From Cerasibacillus quisquiliarum (GTDB taxonomy: Bacteria; Bacillota; Bacilli; Bacillales; Amphibacillaceae): a stretch of 64,000 nt of DNA. Within the stretch, counting starts at the first letter, position 1, and each line of letters starts with the position of its first letter. Both the position numbers and the translations under genes were made by a program. The stretch spans positions 62,001 through 126,000 of the forward strand of contig NZ_JACHHA010000004.1 in the NCBI RefSeq assembly GCF_014202495.1, in the 5' to 3' direction. Positions 55,623 through 64,000 of this stretch are shown here, piece after piece. The notes under the pieces were generated by a model. The model searched no databases and was not told the origin of the DNA. It saw nothing but the letters and a program-made list of their open reading frames with translations.

Positions 55623-56684
55623 ATGAGAAACATAGTTATTCTAGGTGGGGGTTACGGCGGTCTAAAAGTCGCCCTAGGATTAAATAACGCTAACCTTCCA
55701 GACGATGTGCAAATCATTTTAGTCGATAAAAATCCATACCACTCTTTAAAGACTGAATTTTATACCATCGTAGCAGGGACAGCAGCTGATCGCGATGTTC
55801 GCTTAGACTTTCCACAAAGTGATCGCATTCAGTATATTTTTGGAACTGTTAGCAAAATTGATGTCGAGAACGAACAGATTTTCTTCAGTGATTCTAGTCA
55901 TATTGTTGAATATGATAAGCTTATTATTGGTCTGGGCTGTGAAGATATATACCACGGTGTACCTGGTGCAGCTGAATATACAAATAGTGTGCAGTCCTTT
56001 TCAAAAGCTCGAAAAGCAGGGACAGCTGTTGGAAACTTGCCAGCCTATGGTAAAGTTACAGTCGTTGGAGCAGGATTAAGTGGAATCGAAGTTGCTTCAG
56101 AAATAAGAGAAAGCCGTGCGGACTTAAATATTAGACTGCTAGATCGTGGCGCATCCGTCTTAAAAGCTTTCGATCCAAAAATTCAAGCACATGTTCATGA
56201 CTGGTTTATAAAAAATGATGTTGAAGTTATTCACCATTCTAATGTCGAATATGTTGAAAAAGATGGCGTCTGTAATAATGGGGTTTGTTATGTTAATGAC
56301 GTGACGATTTGGACTGCAGGTGTACAACCACATCACTTAGTCCGTGAACTTCCTTTTAAAAAAGATCGCTACGATAAAATTGTTGTTAATGAATTCTTCC
56401 AAGTGCCTGAACAGCCAAATATCTATGTCGTTGGTGATAATGCATCTTCGGAATTTTCACCAAGTGCACAACTTGCTGGTTTACAAGGAGAAAGAATTGC
56501 CGATATTTTAGTTGACATTTTAAATGGAAAAGAGCCGAAAAAACCGAAAGAAATTAAACTGCGTGGTACACTCGGTTCTCTAGGTAAAAGCGATGGATTC
56601 GGAAGTGTCTTTCAACAGCCACTAACAGGATTATTTCCGCGCTGGGTTAAAACTGGCATTCTATGGCTTAGTAAACGACATTAA
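55623..56684 (+). CDS. yutJ: NADH dehydrogenase-like FAD oxidoreductase (YutJ-like)
   Basis: 353 residues. The first nucleotide motif GGGYGGLKVA (8-17) binds FAD and the second (VTVVGAGLSGIEVASEI near 141-157) binds NAD(P)H. A C-terminal IYVVGDNAS segment closes the FAD site. The type-II NADH dehydrogenase membrane-binding extension is short, and a basic C-terminus (WVKTGILWLSKRH) could touch the membrane. It matches B. subtilis YutJ, an NDH-2 relative without proven activity. ATG after AGGGGG. Confidence 0.88.
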   Translation: MRNIVILGGGYGGLKVALGLNNANLPDDVQIILVDKNPYHSLKTEFYTIVAGTAADRDVRLDFPQSDRIQYIFGTVSKIDVENEQIFFSDSSHIVEYDKLIIGLGCEDIYHGVPGAAEYTNSVQSFSKARKAGTAVGNLPAYGKVTVVGAGLSGIEVASEIRESRADLNIRLLDRGASVLKAFDPKIQAHVHDWFIKNDVEVIHHSNVEYVEKDGVCNNGVCYVNDVTIWTAGVQPHHLVRELPFKKDRYDKIVVNEFFQVPEQPNIYVVGDNASSEFSPSAQLAGLQGERIADILVDILNGKEPKKPKEIKLRGTLGSLGKSDGFGSVFQQPLTGLFPRWVKTGILWLSKRH

Positions 56685-56699
56685 ATTTAATATTTTTAA

Positions 56700-56764
56700 A
56701 AAATGGTGTCTTCTAAGGATCTGACTTAAACTGTCTCCACTTCAGAACACCATTTTATTTTTTT
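56700..56764 (+). terminator. terminator of yutJ
   Basis: A 10-bp stem (56700-56709 with 56747-56756) with a long loop, then seven or more T. Confidence 0.75.
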
Positions 56765-56774
56765 GCAACAAAAA

Positions 56775-57194
56775 ATGCGAATCTTTCGTCATATACAAGA
56801 GAGTGCTTTTTCGGATTGGGGCAAGACTATCGGTCAATCACTTCATGAAACAGATATATTACAAATAGAAGATCAGGTTCAACAAATTGAACAAATCATG
56901 AATATGTATGGACTTGACATAAAGCGACTTGTCTTTACTTATATGAAAGCTGAAAAAGATCGAAACCAACCACCGCCCATGGATATTAAAAATACAGAAC
57001 AAATAATATCTATTCAAGAGATCGAACATATTACGATTACACAAGTTGACTACAAATTCGTTGGTGATAGATCGGAAATTTGGCTAACGATTGAAAATAG
57101 AAAGGGCAAGGATAAAGGAGATTATTCTTCTTTACCCTTGCCTTTCGCTTCCTATTTAGCACGTGGTGCACTTTCAAACCCTTCTTTTTTATGA
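56775..57194 (+). CDS. orphan ORF, possible decayed gene
   Basis: About 139 residues from the ATG at 56775. The middle looks protein-like (DILQIEDQVQQIEQIMNMYGLDIKRLVFTYMKAEKDRN), but I recognise no family. There is no ribosome site: the frame starts just past the T-run of the yutJ terminator. Its last 30 codons run through a hairpin (57100-57146) and into the tail of the convergent CDGSH gene, so the C-terminal end is probably not native. A gene truncated at both ends by rearrangement is as likely as a working gene. Confidence 0.4.
   Translation: MRIFRHIQESAFSDWGKTIGQSLHETDILQIEDQVQQIEQIMNMYGLDIKRLVFTYMKAEKDRNQPPPMDIKNTEQIISIQEIEHITITQVDYKFVGDRSEIWLTIENRKGKDKGDYSSLPLPFASYLARGALSNPSFL
57100..57146 (-). 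terminator. hairpin downstream of the CDGSH gene
   Basis: A 16-bp imperfect stem (57100-57117 with 57130-57146: one bulge, one A-C mismatch) sits directly past the CDGSH stop. On the minus strand it is followed by CTATTTTC. Confidence 0.6.
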
Positions 57195-57355
57195 CTTCCA
57201 TCACAAAAGGGTTTATTTTTCGAATAACCACAACGGCATAGTGAAAATGCCTTTTTCGTTTCAAATACATTCCCCTCTTTGTCAACTAATTCAACATCAC
57301 CTGTTACGAGTAGTGATCCATTGTCATTAACTTTAATTGTTGCTTTTCCACTCAT
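57152..57355 (-). CDS. CDGSH iron-sulfur domain protein
   Basis: 67 residues. The CDGSH box is LCRCGYSKNKPFCDGSHKK, giving the three cysteines and one histidine that hold a [2Fe-2S] cluster as in mitoNEET. Small soluble versions like this are common in Bacilli. Electron or cluster transfer is presumed. AGAGGGG precedes the ATG. Confidence 0.9.
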   Translation of the reverse strand: MSGKATIKVNDNGSLLVTGDVELVDKEGNVFETKKAFSLCRCGYSKNKPFCDGSHKKEGFESAPRAK

Positions 57356-57557
57356 TCATATCCCCTCTTTCTTATATATATAAATGTATTATAGTACACT
57401 TATCCATCATTTGAAAAATTCTTGTTTGCCGCCACGTTTTACCTATAGAAATAGTTGATAACAACATAATAGATGAATCTATGTTAGAAGATGTCTATAA
57501 TAATAAAAGAGTGTGTGATTTTCATAGCTTAATAATAATATGAGAGGATGTATATGA

Positions 57558-58103
57558 TTGAAAAAAACAATTGCTCTTGACATGGACCAAGTATTAGCCG
57601 ATTTAGTTCAAGAAAAACTTGATCGTTTTAATAAAAAGTATGATAAACAACTAACAAAAAAAGATATGATTGGATTGACCCTAGTAGAAAAATATCCAGA
57701 ATTAAAAGATGAGATCTATCAAATGGTTAACACGTATGACTTCTTTAGGCATTTACCTGTCATTGAACATAGTCAAGAAGTCGTTCAAGAGCTTAGTGAG
57801 CATTACGATATTTTTATTGCGACAGCAGCCATGTTTGCGCCTGAATCCCTACAAGCAAAGTATGAATGGTTAAGAGAACATTTTTCTTTTATTCCACCAC
57901 ATAACTTTATTTTCTGCGGCGTCAAAAGCATTGTCCACACCGATTATTTAATTGATGATAGTTTGGAACAACTTGAAATATTTAAAGGACAGGGCATTAT
58001 GTTTTCTGCACCACATAATCGCTATGAAGACTTTGATGTTAAATTAGACGATTGGCTTCATGTACGTGATTACTTTATGACCGCAATTTCAATGGAAAAA
58101 TAA
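57558..58103 (+). CDS. 5'(3')-deoxyribonucleotidase-like HAD phosphatase
   Basis: 181 residues from a TTG that follows GAGAGGA; a nearer ATG is out of frame and stops quickly. HAD motif I is DMDQVLAD at 8-15. The C-terminal motif IV is DYLIDDSLEQL. The helical cap (FNKKYDKQLTKKDM) fits the NT5C family (PF06941). It would dephosphorylate deoxynucleotide monophosphates. Single gene with a long-loop terminator. Confidence 0.85.
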   Translation: MKKTIALDMDQVLADLVQEKLDRFNKKYDKQLTKKDMIGLTLVEKYPELKDEIYQMVNTYDFFRHLPVIEHSQEVVQELSEHYDIFIATAAMFAPESLQAKYEWLREHFSFIPPHNFIFCGVKSIVHTDYLIDDSLEQLEIFKGQGIMFSAPHNRYEDFDVKLDDWLHVRDYFMTAISMEK

Positions 58104-58137
58104 CTGGCCTGTAACAGAGTAACTTGTTCATCATATT

Positions 58138-58228
58138 GAGACTGGGATAAAGTTTTTTATCAAGAAATCATACACAATATTTAGCTTTATAATTGAAATC
58201 ATTTTTGCCCAGTCTCTTCTTGTTTTCT
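58138..58228 (+). terminator. long-loop terminator after the nucleotidase gene
   Basis: A 9-bp GAGACTGGG/CCCAGTCTC stem (58138-58146 with 58208-58216) closes a 61-base AT-rich loop, followed by TTCTTGTTTTC. It lies between convergent genes. Confidence 0.6.
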
Positions 58229-58229
58229 A

Positions 58230-58559
58230 TTATGAAATACGGGTTCCATTTGCTACATGTTCATCTGGTGATAATAAGATGACATCCCCTTCGTTTGGAA
58301 CGGCCCCTAACACTAAAACATCTGAACGATACCCCGCAATACGCATCGGTGGAAGATTAACAACAGCGACCACTTGTTTCCCAACCATATCTTCTGGCGT
58401 GTAACGCTTCGTAATTTGTGCAGATGATTGTTTCTCACCTAATGTGCCAAAATCAATCACCATCTTAATGGCTGGTACTCTTGCTTCTGGAAAAGGATCT
58501 GCTGAGATAACGGTGCCGATACGTATATCTAACGTTTTAAAGTCTTCAAATTGCGCCAT
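58230..58559 (-). CDS. csaA: CsaA secretion chaperone / tRNA-binding domain protein
   Basis: About 109 residues from the ATG at 58559, with GGGAGGT seven bases upstream; the frame opens seven codons earlier. It is a single tRNA-binding OB-fold: LDIRIGTVISADPFPEARVPAIKM, SSAQITKRYTPEDMVGKQVVAVVNLPP, ending in SPDEHVANGTRIS. It corresponds to B. subtilis CsaA, reported to act as a dimeric chaperone with the Sec system. Confidence 0.92.
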   Translation of the reverse strand: MAQFEDFKTLDIRIGTVISADPFPEARVPAIKMVIDFGTLGEKQSSAQITKRYTPEDMVGKQVVAVVNLPPMRIAGYRSDVLVLGAVPNEGDVILLSPDEHVANGTRIS

Positions 58560-58603
58560 TCTATGACCTCCCAAATACAAATATTGCCATATATTTTATA
58601 TGC

Positions 58604-60034
58604 TTAAGGCAACGATTGCAAGCCGTCTTGCGTTCCGTCATATGGAAGAGATATGATAACATTTGTCCCTTTATCTAGCTTACTTTCAATATGAAGTTCC
58701 CCATGATGTAACTCGACAATATCCTTACAAATCGATAACCCCAAGCCCGTTCCTGATGTATTCGAATTCCCTTTGTAAAAAGGTGTCGTCACTTGCTCAA
58801 GAACTTCTTCTGTCATACCTTGACCTTCATCTTTTATAGAGAATATGATGCGTCCACATTGAACTGTTGCATTTATTTCGATAAGTTCACCTGGCTGACT
58901 GTATTTAATCGCATTATCAATGACATTAATAAAAACTTGCTTCATACGATTACGGTCTGCATAAATCGAAACATCTGGACTTGTTTGGACGGTTATTTCA
59001 ATGCCTTTCTTCTTACATAATTTTTCAAATTGCAGTATGACATCTGATAAAAATGTTGGGACATGGAAAGTTGTTGGATTTAAAGTAAACGATTGATTAT
59101 TGATACTTGAAAAATCTAGTAAATTCTCAACCATTTCTGTTAACCGAGAAGCTTCTTCAGAAATAATATGTAAGCCCTGACGTACTTCCTTCCAATTTTT
59201 TAAATCGCCTGTTAATAATGTGTCACTCCAACCTTTGATACTTGTTAATGGTGTTCTTAATTCATGAGAGACCGATGAAATAAACTGGTTTTTCATCTTC
59301 TCATGCTGTAACAAGCCGTGAGTCATTTCATTAAAGGATTTTGCCAATGTATCTAATTCTCCAAGATATTTCCCCTGAGAAATCATCGCATCGTATTCAC
59401 CTTTACTTAGCCGTTTAGATGCTTTCGTTAATTGGATGAGCGGAGTTGTAATTTGCTTTGCAAAAGCTAGACTTAATAGGGAGGCTACTAAAATAATTGC
59501 CAAACCAATCCCAAGCGACAAAGACATTTGCTTTTTAAACACTTTATCAATCCGTTCTAAGGATGTTATATATCGAAAGTAAATGAGTCGCTCCTCTTCG
59601 TTCTCTAAAGGAACGACAACAGCCATGACCCGCTCTTCCGTTCCTTCGTTATGACCTTTCCATACGACTGGTTGATTCACTTCTGACTCTTGTAAAAGCC
59701 GTCGATCAACCGTATATTTTGGAGAAAATCCAGACGAAGAAGCGAGAATATTTCCGGATGGAGAAACAATTTGCATTTCAGTTCCCTTTAATTGATAATC
59801 ATTAATCATTTCCGGAATAATATATTGCAAATTAAAAGGCGATAATTCTGTCGAACGCATGGCAAAATGAACCGCATTTTTCGCGTGTGATGATAAGATT
59901 TCCTCCGTATTACGATAATAATATTGATAAAGACCGATAAATACGACAAACTCAAACAAAAGAACAGCTACAGAAATAACAATGACATGCTGTAACATTA
60001 AATAATAACGGATACCTTTTTTATGTTTTGTCAT
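58604..60034 (-). CDS. sensor histidine kinase
   Basis: About 476 residues from an ATG that overlaps the response-regulator stop (ATGA). Helix 1 (about 15-38), an extracytoplasmic domain (40-160), helix 2 (about 168-190), HAMP (190-245), then HisKA with the phosphorylated His in SSVSHELRTPLTS. The ATPase follows with the N box DNAIKYS, G1 DEGQGM and G2 GTGLGLSIC. It is partnered with the upstream OmpR-type regulator and a lipoprotein. The stimulus is unknown. Confidence 0.92.
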   Translation of the reverse strand: MTKHKKGIRYYLMLQHVIVISVAVLLFEFVVFIGLYQYYYRNTEEILSSHAKNAVHFAMRSTELSPFNLQYIIPEMINDYQLKGTEMQIVSPSGNILASSSGFSPKYTVDRRLLQESEVNQPVVWKGHNEGTEERVMAVVVPLENEEERLIYFRYITSLERIDKVFKKQMSLSLGIGLAIILVASLLSLAFAKQITTPLIQLTKASKRLSKGEYDAMISQGKYLGELDTLAKSFNEMTHGLLQHEKMKNQFISSVSHELRTPLTSIKGWSDTLLTGDLKNWKEVRQGLHIISEEASRLTEMVENLLDFSSINNQSFTLNPTTFHVPTFLSDVILQFEKLCKKKGIEITVQTSPDVSIYADRNRMKQVFINVIDNAIKYSQPGELIEINATVQCGRIIFSIKDEGQGMTEEVLEQVTTPFYKGNSNTSGTGLGLSICKDIVELHHGELHIESKLDKGTNVIISLPYDGTQDGLQSLP

Positions 60035-60702
60035 TTTTTCCATTTGTAACCATAGCCCCATACCGTTTCAATGAATTTTGGGTCGGATGGGTTATCCTCT
60101 ACTTTCTGACGGATACGCCTAATATTAACATCAACTATTTTTGGATCCCCTGGAAAATCCAGCCCCCATACTTCATCTAAAATATCGTTTCGATTAACTG
60201 CTTGACCTTTCGCCATATCTAAAATGGACAGAATTTGATACTCCGTTGGCGATAGTTCGATGATTTTTCCGTCCTTTTTCAAACAACGTTCTGCCCTATT
60301 TAAACGAATCCCTGTTTCCTTAGGTGCTTGGTGAACTCGTATACGTCGTATGAGTGAATGCACTCTAGCTGTCAACTCATTTAAATTAAATGGCTTCACA
60401 ATATAATCATCTGCACCTTGATTTAAACCATGAACTTGATCGGTTTCCATCGTCTTAGCTGTTAACATAATGATACCGATTGTCTGACTTTGTTTACGTA
60501 TTTCTTCAGCAACTTGAAAGCCATCTATTCCTGGTAACATAATATCTAATAACACAAGGCTCGTATCTTGATGTTCATGTAATAAACGTAATCCTTCTTC
60601 TCCAGATCCCGCTTCGATTACATCAAAACCCTCTCTACGTAAATGAACGGTTAAAAATCCACGAATATTATCTTCATCCTCAATGACTAATATTTTCTCC
60701 AT
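60031..60702 (-). CDS. OmpR/PhoB-family response regulator
   Basis: 223 residues. The receiver domain has the acidic pair EDED near 7-10, phospho-acceptor Asp in LVLLDIMLPGIDG, conserved Thr/Lys (MLTAKT, VKPFN). The C-terminal winged helix carries SPTEYQILSIL and IVDVNIRRIRQKVE. GAGGGA precedes the ATG. It lies between the lipoprotein gene (12 bases upstream) and the kinase gene (4-base overlap), so all three are one operon. Confidence 0.93.
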   Translation of the reverse strand: MEKILVIEDEDNIRGFLTVHLRREGFDVIEAGSGEEGLRLLHEHQDTSLVLLDIMLPGIDGFQVAEEIRKQSQTIGIIMLTAKTMETDQVHGLNQGADDYIVKPFNLNELTARVHSLIRRIRVHQAPKETGIRLNRAERCLKKDGKIIELSPTEYQILSILDMAKGQAVNRNDILDEVWGLDFPGDPKIVDVNIRRIRQKVEDNPSDPKFIETVWGYGYKWKK

Positions 60703-60714
60703 AAACCATATCCC

Positions 60715-61956
60715 TCACTCAATCGAATCATGTATGAATTGAAATAAATGTTTGTTTTTTTCATTTACCGTCTTAGATAAGTAAACGTATTGATCCGTTT
60801 CTTTTAATAATGTCCAATCATCTTCGATCCGTTTAATTTCAGACACATAAACATCAAATAAAACTTGATCTGTCTTAGCATCAATCATTTCGACGTATTT
60901 CCAATCATCTGACATGTTTATTTTAATGTTTTTCCATTTTAACGGAAGAAGGATTTGATAATTATACGTGTCATTATCAAATCTCTTTGACACAAGATGT
61001 TGTTCATATGCATCAGTTAGTTGGTAATATGCTGTGATATAGGGCATTTCTGCATGGGATAAGTCTTTCTCTACTACTGGCTCCTCTAAAACTGAAAACT
61101 CCAAAATGCCATCTCTATTTGTATCATTACTATAGGTCATTGATGCTTTAAAAGTAGGATCATCTTCACCATGCGGAAAGACATTTTCCATTCTTCCATT
61201 CTGGATGGAAATGACAAATGTAGCCCCAGAGTGGGCTCCGATGCCTACATCAAGCATGAGCCCCCATGTTGATGGTGTTATACGACCACTTATTAGATGC
61301 TCATAACCATTAATATATTCATCTAATGCAAGTGTATCCGTAACTGTTAATTTCATATCCTTTGTTTGATACATTGTCAATGTATTGTTTTTTCCTTTAT
61401 TAAAGGTGACAAGTATTAACGCTGGACCTGTCGGACCGAAATCATCCATTATAAAATAATGACATGCTTCCTCAAGTAATCGTTCAGCTTCATCATCTAA
61501 TTGATAAACATATAATACACGACTGCTGTCATACTCTTTTGTATATGCCGTACCGATAAATACTTCTTTCTTCCCATCACCAGTCAAGTCAAAAAACTTT
61601 AAATCATGTAGCACTTTTCCACCACTATCAAATGTTACCCATTGCTTCCAGCCATCCATATCTTTCAATACAACACCGGTTAAGATGCCTGGTTTCTTTT
61701 TATAAAAAACGATTGCTTCTTCTTTACCATCACCGTCAAGGTCTTCCATTATAATTGGGTTCGTTCTCTTATCATTTAATGGAATCAGTAATTCCTGTGA
61801 GTTCGGAACATATTGTTCTATAGCGTGAAGAATCTCTTCTTTCGTATCCGGTAAAGTCGGTGGTGCCATTAATGATGTATTCGTTTCAAGCATGGAGCAA
61901 CCCGTTAGACCGAATAACACAACAAATAAAAAAAGCTCTTTTATATATCGCTTCAT
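60715..61956 (-). CDS. lipoprotein with FG-GAP/VCBS-like calcium loops
   Basis: About 413 residues from the ATG at 61956, which AAGGA precedes. The signal ends at LTGC (Cys20), so it is anchored outside the membrane. Three DxDxDG-type loops are visible: DLDGDGKEE near 73, DLTGDGKKE near 127 and DTNRDGILE near 280. They are typical of FG-GAP/VCBS repeats of beta-propellers that bind calcium. It is co-transcribed with a two-component system and may act as its accessory sensor or as a target. No named family is known to me. Confidence 0.75.
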   Translation of the reverse strand: MKRYIKELFLFVVLFGLTGCSMLETNTSLMAPPTLPDTKEEILHAIEQYVPNSQELLIPLNDKRTNPIIMEDLDGDGKEEAIVFYKKKPGILTGVVLKDMDGWKQWVTFDSGGKVLHDLKFFDLTGDGKKEVFIGTAYTKEYDSSRVLYVYQLDDEAERLLEEACHYFIMDDFGPTGPALILVTFNKGKNNTLTMYQTKDMKLTVTDTLALDEYINGYEHLISGRITPSTWGLMLDVGIGAHSGATFVISIQNGRMENVFPHGEDDPTFKASMTYSNDTNRDGILEFSVLEEPVVEKDLSHAEMPYITAYYQLTDAYEQHLVSKRFDNDTYNYQILLPLKWKNIKINMSDDWKYVEMIDAKTDQVLFDVYVSEIKRIEDDWTLLKETDQYVYLSKTVNEKNKHLFQFIHDSIE

Positions 61957-62191
61957 TATTGTCATTCCTTATACAGATTTACTTATATTATACTCATTCT
62001 TACGAAGGAAATAATAGCAATTAGGTTACAATCATTTATCATCATATTTTTTATGTTGCGCTAATTGGCATATCCCATTGATTTTAACAGAAGGTTATGA
62101 TTGTCATTTCTTTGTAACACATTTATAAGAAATTAAGTTTACGATAGTAATAGATTAATTGATTGTTAATCAGTTTAGGAGTTGAGACAAG

Positions 62192-63100
62192 TTGCGGACA
62201 TCAAGAAAACGACAGAATAAATTAAACAAAAGAAGAAAAATAACAATTGGTTTAATTATTGCTTTAACTATGATTTCGACATTGTTTTTAGCTGATCTTT
62301 ATTCGAGTCATAATGTTGATGCGGAAAAGAAGGAAGCGAAATCCCACACGCAACACACAGATAAAAAAGCAACAACTCAACCAAAACAAGTTAAATCCAA
62401 AAAAGAGGTTAAAGGGACTACAGACGACACAGCAGGGGAAACTAAGAAGAAAAAACGAAGAAAAACGAAACAAAATAATACAGATATAACCCCCCCAGCA
62501 AAAGATAAGGTTGTCTATCTCACATTTGACGATGGTCCTAGTCATACTGCTTCAAGAAAAATCTTAGATCTATTAGACAAGTATGATGCAAAGGCAACTT
62601 TCTTTATGCTTGAACCGAATATGAAGAAAAACAAAGACATCGTCATAGAAATGGCGGAAAAAGGACATGCTCTTGGTGTACACGGTGTCACACATGAAGT
62701 ATCTAAAGTCTATCGATCACCTAAAGCTTTTGTCGAAGAAATGAATCAAGCTATTTCATATATAGAAGATGTAACAGGTATTCGAACCCATTTAGTTCGA
62801 GCACCATACGGTTCACATCCCTATGTAACATCTGCATTTAAACAAGCCGCAGACGAAGAGGGATTTATCCTTTGGGATTGGAATATTGACACCGTTGATT
62901 GGAAGCATTCTGGAGAAAGGTTCGTTGATGTAGCTATTTATCAAACGAAACAACTAGAAGGTAAAGAACCACTTATTATACTGATGCATGAAAAAGATAC
63001 AACTGCCATCCATCTAGAACGACTCCTTAAATATTATAAGGAGAACGGCTATGACATGCGTGCACTTGATGAAAGTATGCAACCGATTCAATTTAAATAA
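62192..63100 (+). CDS. polysaccharide deacetylase (NodB family)
   Basis: 302 residues from a TTG ten bases after GGAG. A basic N-terminus leads to one membrane helix (16-38), then a Lys/Thr-rich linker (44-102) and the NodB domain (105-300). Motif 1 is LTFDDGPS, motif 2 HGVTH, motif 3 RAPYGS, motif 4 DWNIDTVDW and motif 5 ILMHE. It most likely de-N-acetylates peptidoglycan or another amino-sugar polymer outside the cell. It is divergent from the lipoprotein/two-component operon, so shared control is possible. Confidence 0.9.
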   Translation: MRTSRKRQNKLNKRRKITIGLIIALTMISTLFLADLYSSHNVDAEKKEAKSHTQHTDKKATTQPKQVKSKKEVKGTTDDTAGETKKKKRRKTKQNNTDITPPAKDKVVYLTFDDGPSHTASRKILDLLDKYDAKATFFMLEPNMKKNKDIVIEMAEKGHALGVHGVTHEVSKVYRSPKAFVEEMNQAISYIEDVTGIRTHLVRAPYGSHPYVTSAFKQAADEEGFILWDWNIDTVDWKHSGERFVDVAIYQTKQLEGKEPLIILMHEKDTTAIHLERLLKYYKENGYDMRALDESMQPIQFK

Positions 63101-63108
63101 TCAGTTAA

Positions 63109-63145
63109 CAAGCGGAGAAATGATGCCATTTTTCCGCTTGTTTTA
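63109..63145 (+). terminator. terminator of the deacetylase gene
   Basis: A 13-bp stem with one wobble (63109-63121 with 63128-63140) and a GTTTTAC tail. The following 250 bases are AT-rich with no gene; a lone DnaA-box-like TTATCCACT sits at 63357. Confidence 0.8.
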
Positions 63146-63398
63146 CATTTCCTTAAACAATCCTTAATTGACCATCTTGTACGTTAAATGAACCTTTATG
63201 ATTAACATTTTTAAGTTTATTCAAATAGCTCTACATAGTATTCAACAGCACGTTTTTCTTTTTACACGATTTCGTCAAACTTAGTTGAATTTTAATGTAT
63301 TATTCCATATAATTATCACCGGAGATATTTTTAAATATTTTTATACACTATAACAGTTATCCACTGTGGAAATATTCAGTATGTTACATGACAAAGGG

Positions 63399-64000
63399 GT
63401 GTTTCATCTGTCTATCATCATTTCGTTTTTAGAGAAGCTTCCATTAATTGTTTTTTACGGTCTTATTATTCTTTTAATCTATTTATATTTAAAAGATAAG
63501 TATCAAAATCAGCACTCTATCTTGAAAACGCATCCTGTCTTAGGAAGGTTGCGCTATATTTTCGAAATGATCGGGCCTGAATTTCGGCAGTATTGGTTTT
63601 TAAATGATAAAGAAGGTCGACCGGTCGATCGTGATACGCAAGAGACGATTGCTAAAGCTGGGAAATATGCTAACACGGTTATTGGATTTGGTTCTAAGAA
63701 AAATTTTGATAAAACGGATTTTTATTTAACCAACTCGCTGTTCCCGTTGAACGTCAATGAATTAGAAGTAGACAATACCACGCCGATTGAAACATACACG
63801 TATCGAATTGTTAATGAATCACTGACTAGCCGGAAAGAAAAGCGTCATCAAGTTCAAATTAAACCATGGCATCTGACTGATGAAAACAGTATCATCATTG
63901 GTAAAGATAGAGAACACCCTTTTCGTGTTAAAGGCTTAGTCGGAATTTCCGCTATGAGCTATGGTGCTTTATCTAAAAGCGCTGTTAAAGCGCTCGCTCA
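63399..64000 (+). CDS. FMN-binding glutamate synthase-family protein, N-terminal part
   Basis: About 200 codons are visible before the window ends. A membrane helix (about 14-33: IVFYGLIILLIYLYL) is followed by PVLGRLRYIFEMIGPEFRQY, NTVIGFGSKKNF and FRVKGLVGISAMSYGALSKSAVKALA, which match the YerD-like relatives of the glutamate synthase FMN domain. AAAGGGG lies eight bases before a CTG at 63408. An in-frame GTG (63399) and ATG (63381) have poorer sites, so the start is unresolved. The catalytic part lies outside the window. Confidence 0.83.
   Translation, partial: MFHLSIIISFLEKLPLIVFYGLIILLIYLYLKDKYQNQHSILKTHPVLGRLRYIFEMIGPEFRQYWFLNDKEGRPVDRDTQETIAKAGKYANTVIGFGSKKNFDKTDFYLTNSLFPLNVNELEVDNTTPIETYTYRIVNESLTSRKEKRHQVQIKPWHLTDENSIIIGKDREHPFRVKGLVGISAMSYGALSKSAVKALA

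Noticed and set aside
1-64000. tRNA, rRNA, prophage or insertion-sequence genes
   Set aside because: None was seen: no cloverleaf with a conserved T-loop, no transposase or integrase motif, and no terminal inverted repeats with target duplications.

Overview
The window reads as a chromosomal segment of a low-GC, Gram-positive, aerobic member of the Bacillaceae, probably a halotolerant Virgibacillus/Oceanobacillus/Lentibacillus-type genome. The reasons are: strong AGGAGG-type ribosome sites with many TTG and GTG starts; lipoproteins with Bacillus-type lipoboxes; close relatives of Bacillus subtilis genes (yutJ, ydbS/ydbT, csaA, yhaQ/yhaP, a gltC-like regulator, a sirtuin, purC, nrdEF); and rho-independent terminators between most units. 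The genus is inferred. There is no rRNA, tRNA, prophage, insertion sequence or CRISPR array that I can see.

Layout. 1-9.2 kb: two divergent MFS drug exporters, then a complete oligopeptide ABC importer (oppA-B-C-D-F) with a terminator-like hairpin after oppA. 9.3-15.7 kb: a DUF1450 protein, RidA, a DnaA-box-rich gap, a TRAP-TAXI importer operon (binding protein, DUF1850 protein, fused permease), a remnant of a nitronate monooxygenase-like gene, and a divergent winged-helix regulator that may control the importer. 15.8-21.1 kb: an SNF2/SWIM helicase, an MFS transporter and a Cu/Zn superoxide dismutase lipoprotein. 21.3-25.1 kb: a frameshifted M23 peptidase pseudogene, a NatAB/YhaQP-type ABC exporter and a lone EutH-type ethanolamine permease. 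25.3-28.2 kb: an SH3b N-acetylmuramoyl-L-alanine amidase, a C45 acyltransferase-family protein and a 52-bp tandem array of hairpin-forming repeats. 28.2-36 kb: nrdE-nrdI-nrdF with an NrdR-like box, a GltC-like LysR regulator divergent from glutamate dehydrogenase, a sirtuin and a repeat-bearing gap.

36.3-40.2 kb: ydbT-ydbS (bacterial PH-domain membrane proteins), two very small genes and an MscS channel. 40.4-47.3 kb: a formate-type module (OFA-family MFS, FdhF/YdeP molybdopterin oxidoreductase, FdhD), an RlmN-family methyltransferase and a luciferase-like oxidoreductase. 47.4-51.2 kb: a paired SMR efflux system with its TetR regulator and two matching operators, a WrbA-like flavoprotein, a stand-alone PurC and a possible 18-residue peptide gene with its own terminator. 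51.2-58.6 kb: an acetate/succinate CoA-transferase preceded by a LytTR regulator, a hotdog thioesterase, HtpX, YutJ, an orphan ORF, a CDGSH iron-sulfur protein, a 5'(3')-deoxyribonucleotidase-like phosphatase and CsaA. 58.6-64 kb: a lipoprotein with calcium-loop motifs in an operon with a response regulator and sensor kinase, a polysaccharide deacetylase and the start of an FMN-binding glutamate synthase-like gene cut by the window edge.

Most genes are ordinary Bacillaceae accessory and housekeeping loci. No single spectacular new system stands out. The best leads are the DnaA-box cluster, the 52-bp hairpin repeat array, the lipoprotein/two-component unit, the degenerate-GGDEF-like regulator beside the TRAP importer, and the 18-codon mini-gene. 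All functional calls rest on reading motifs and recalled family features; no database search was run.
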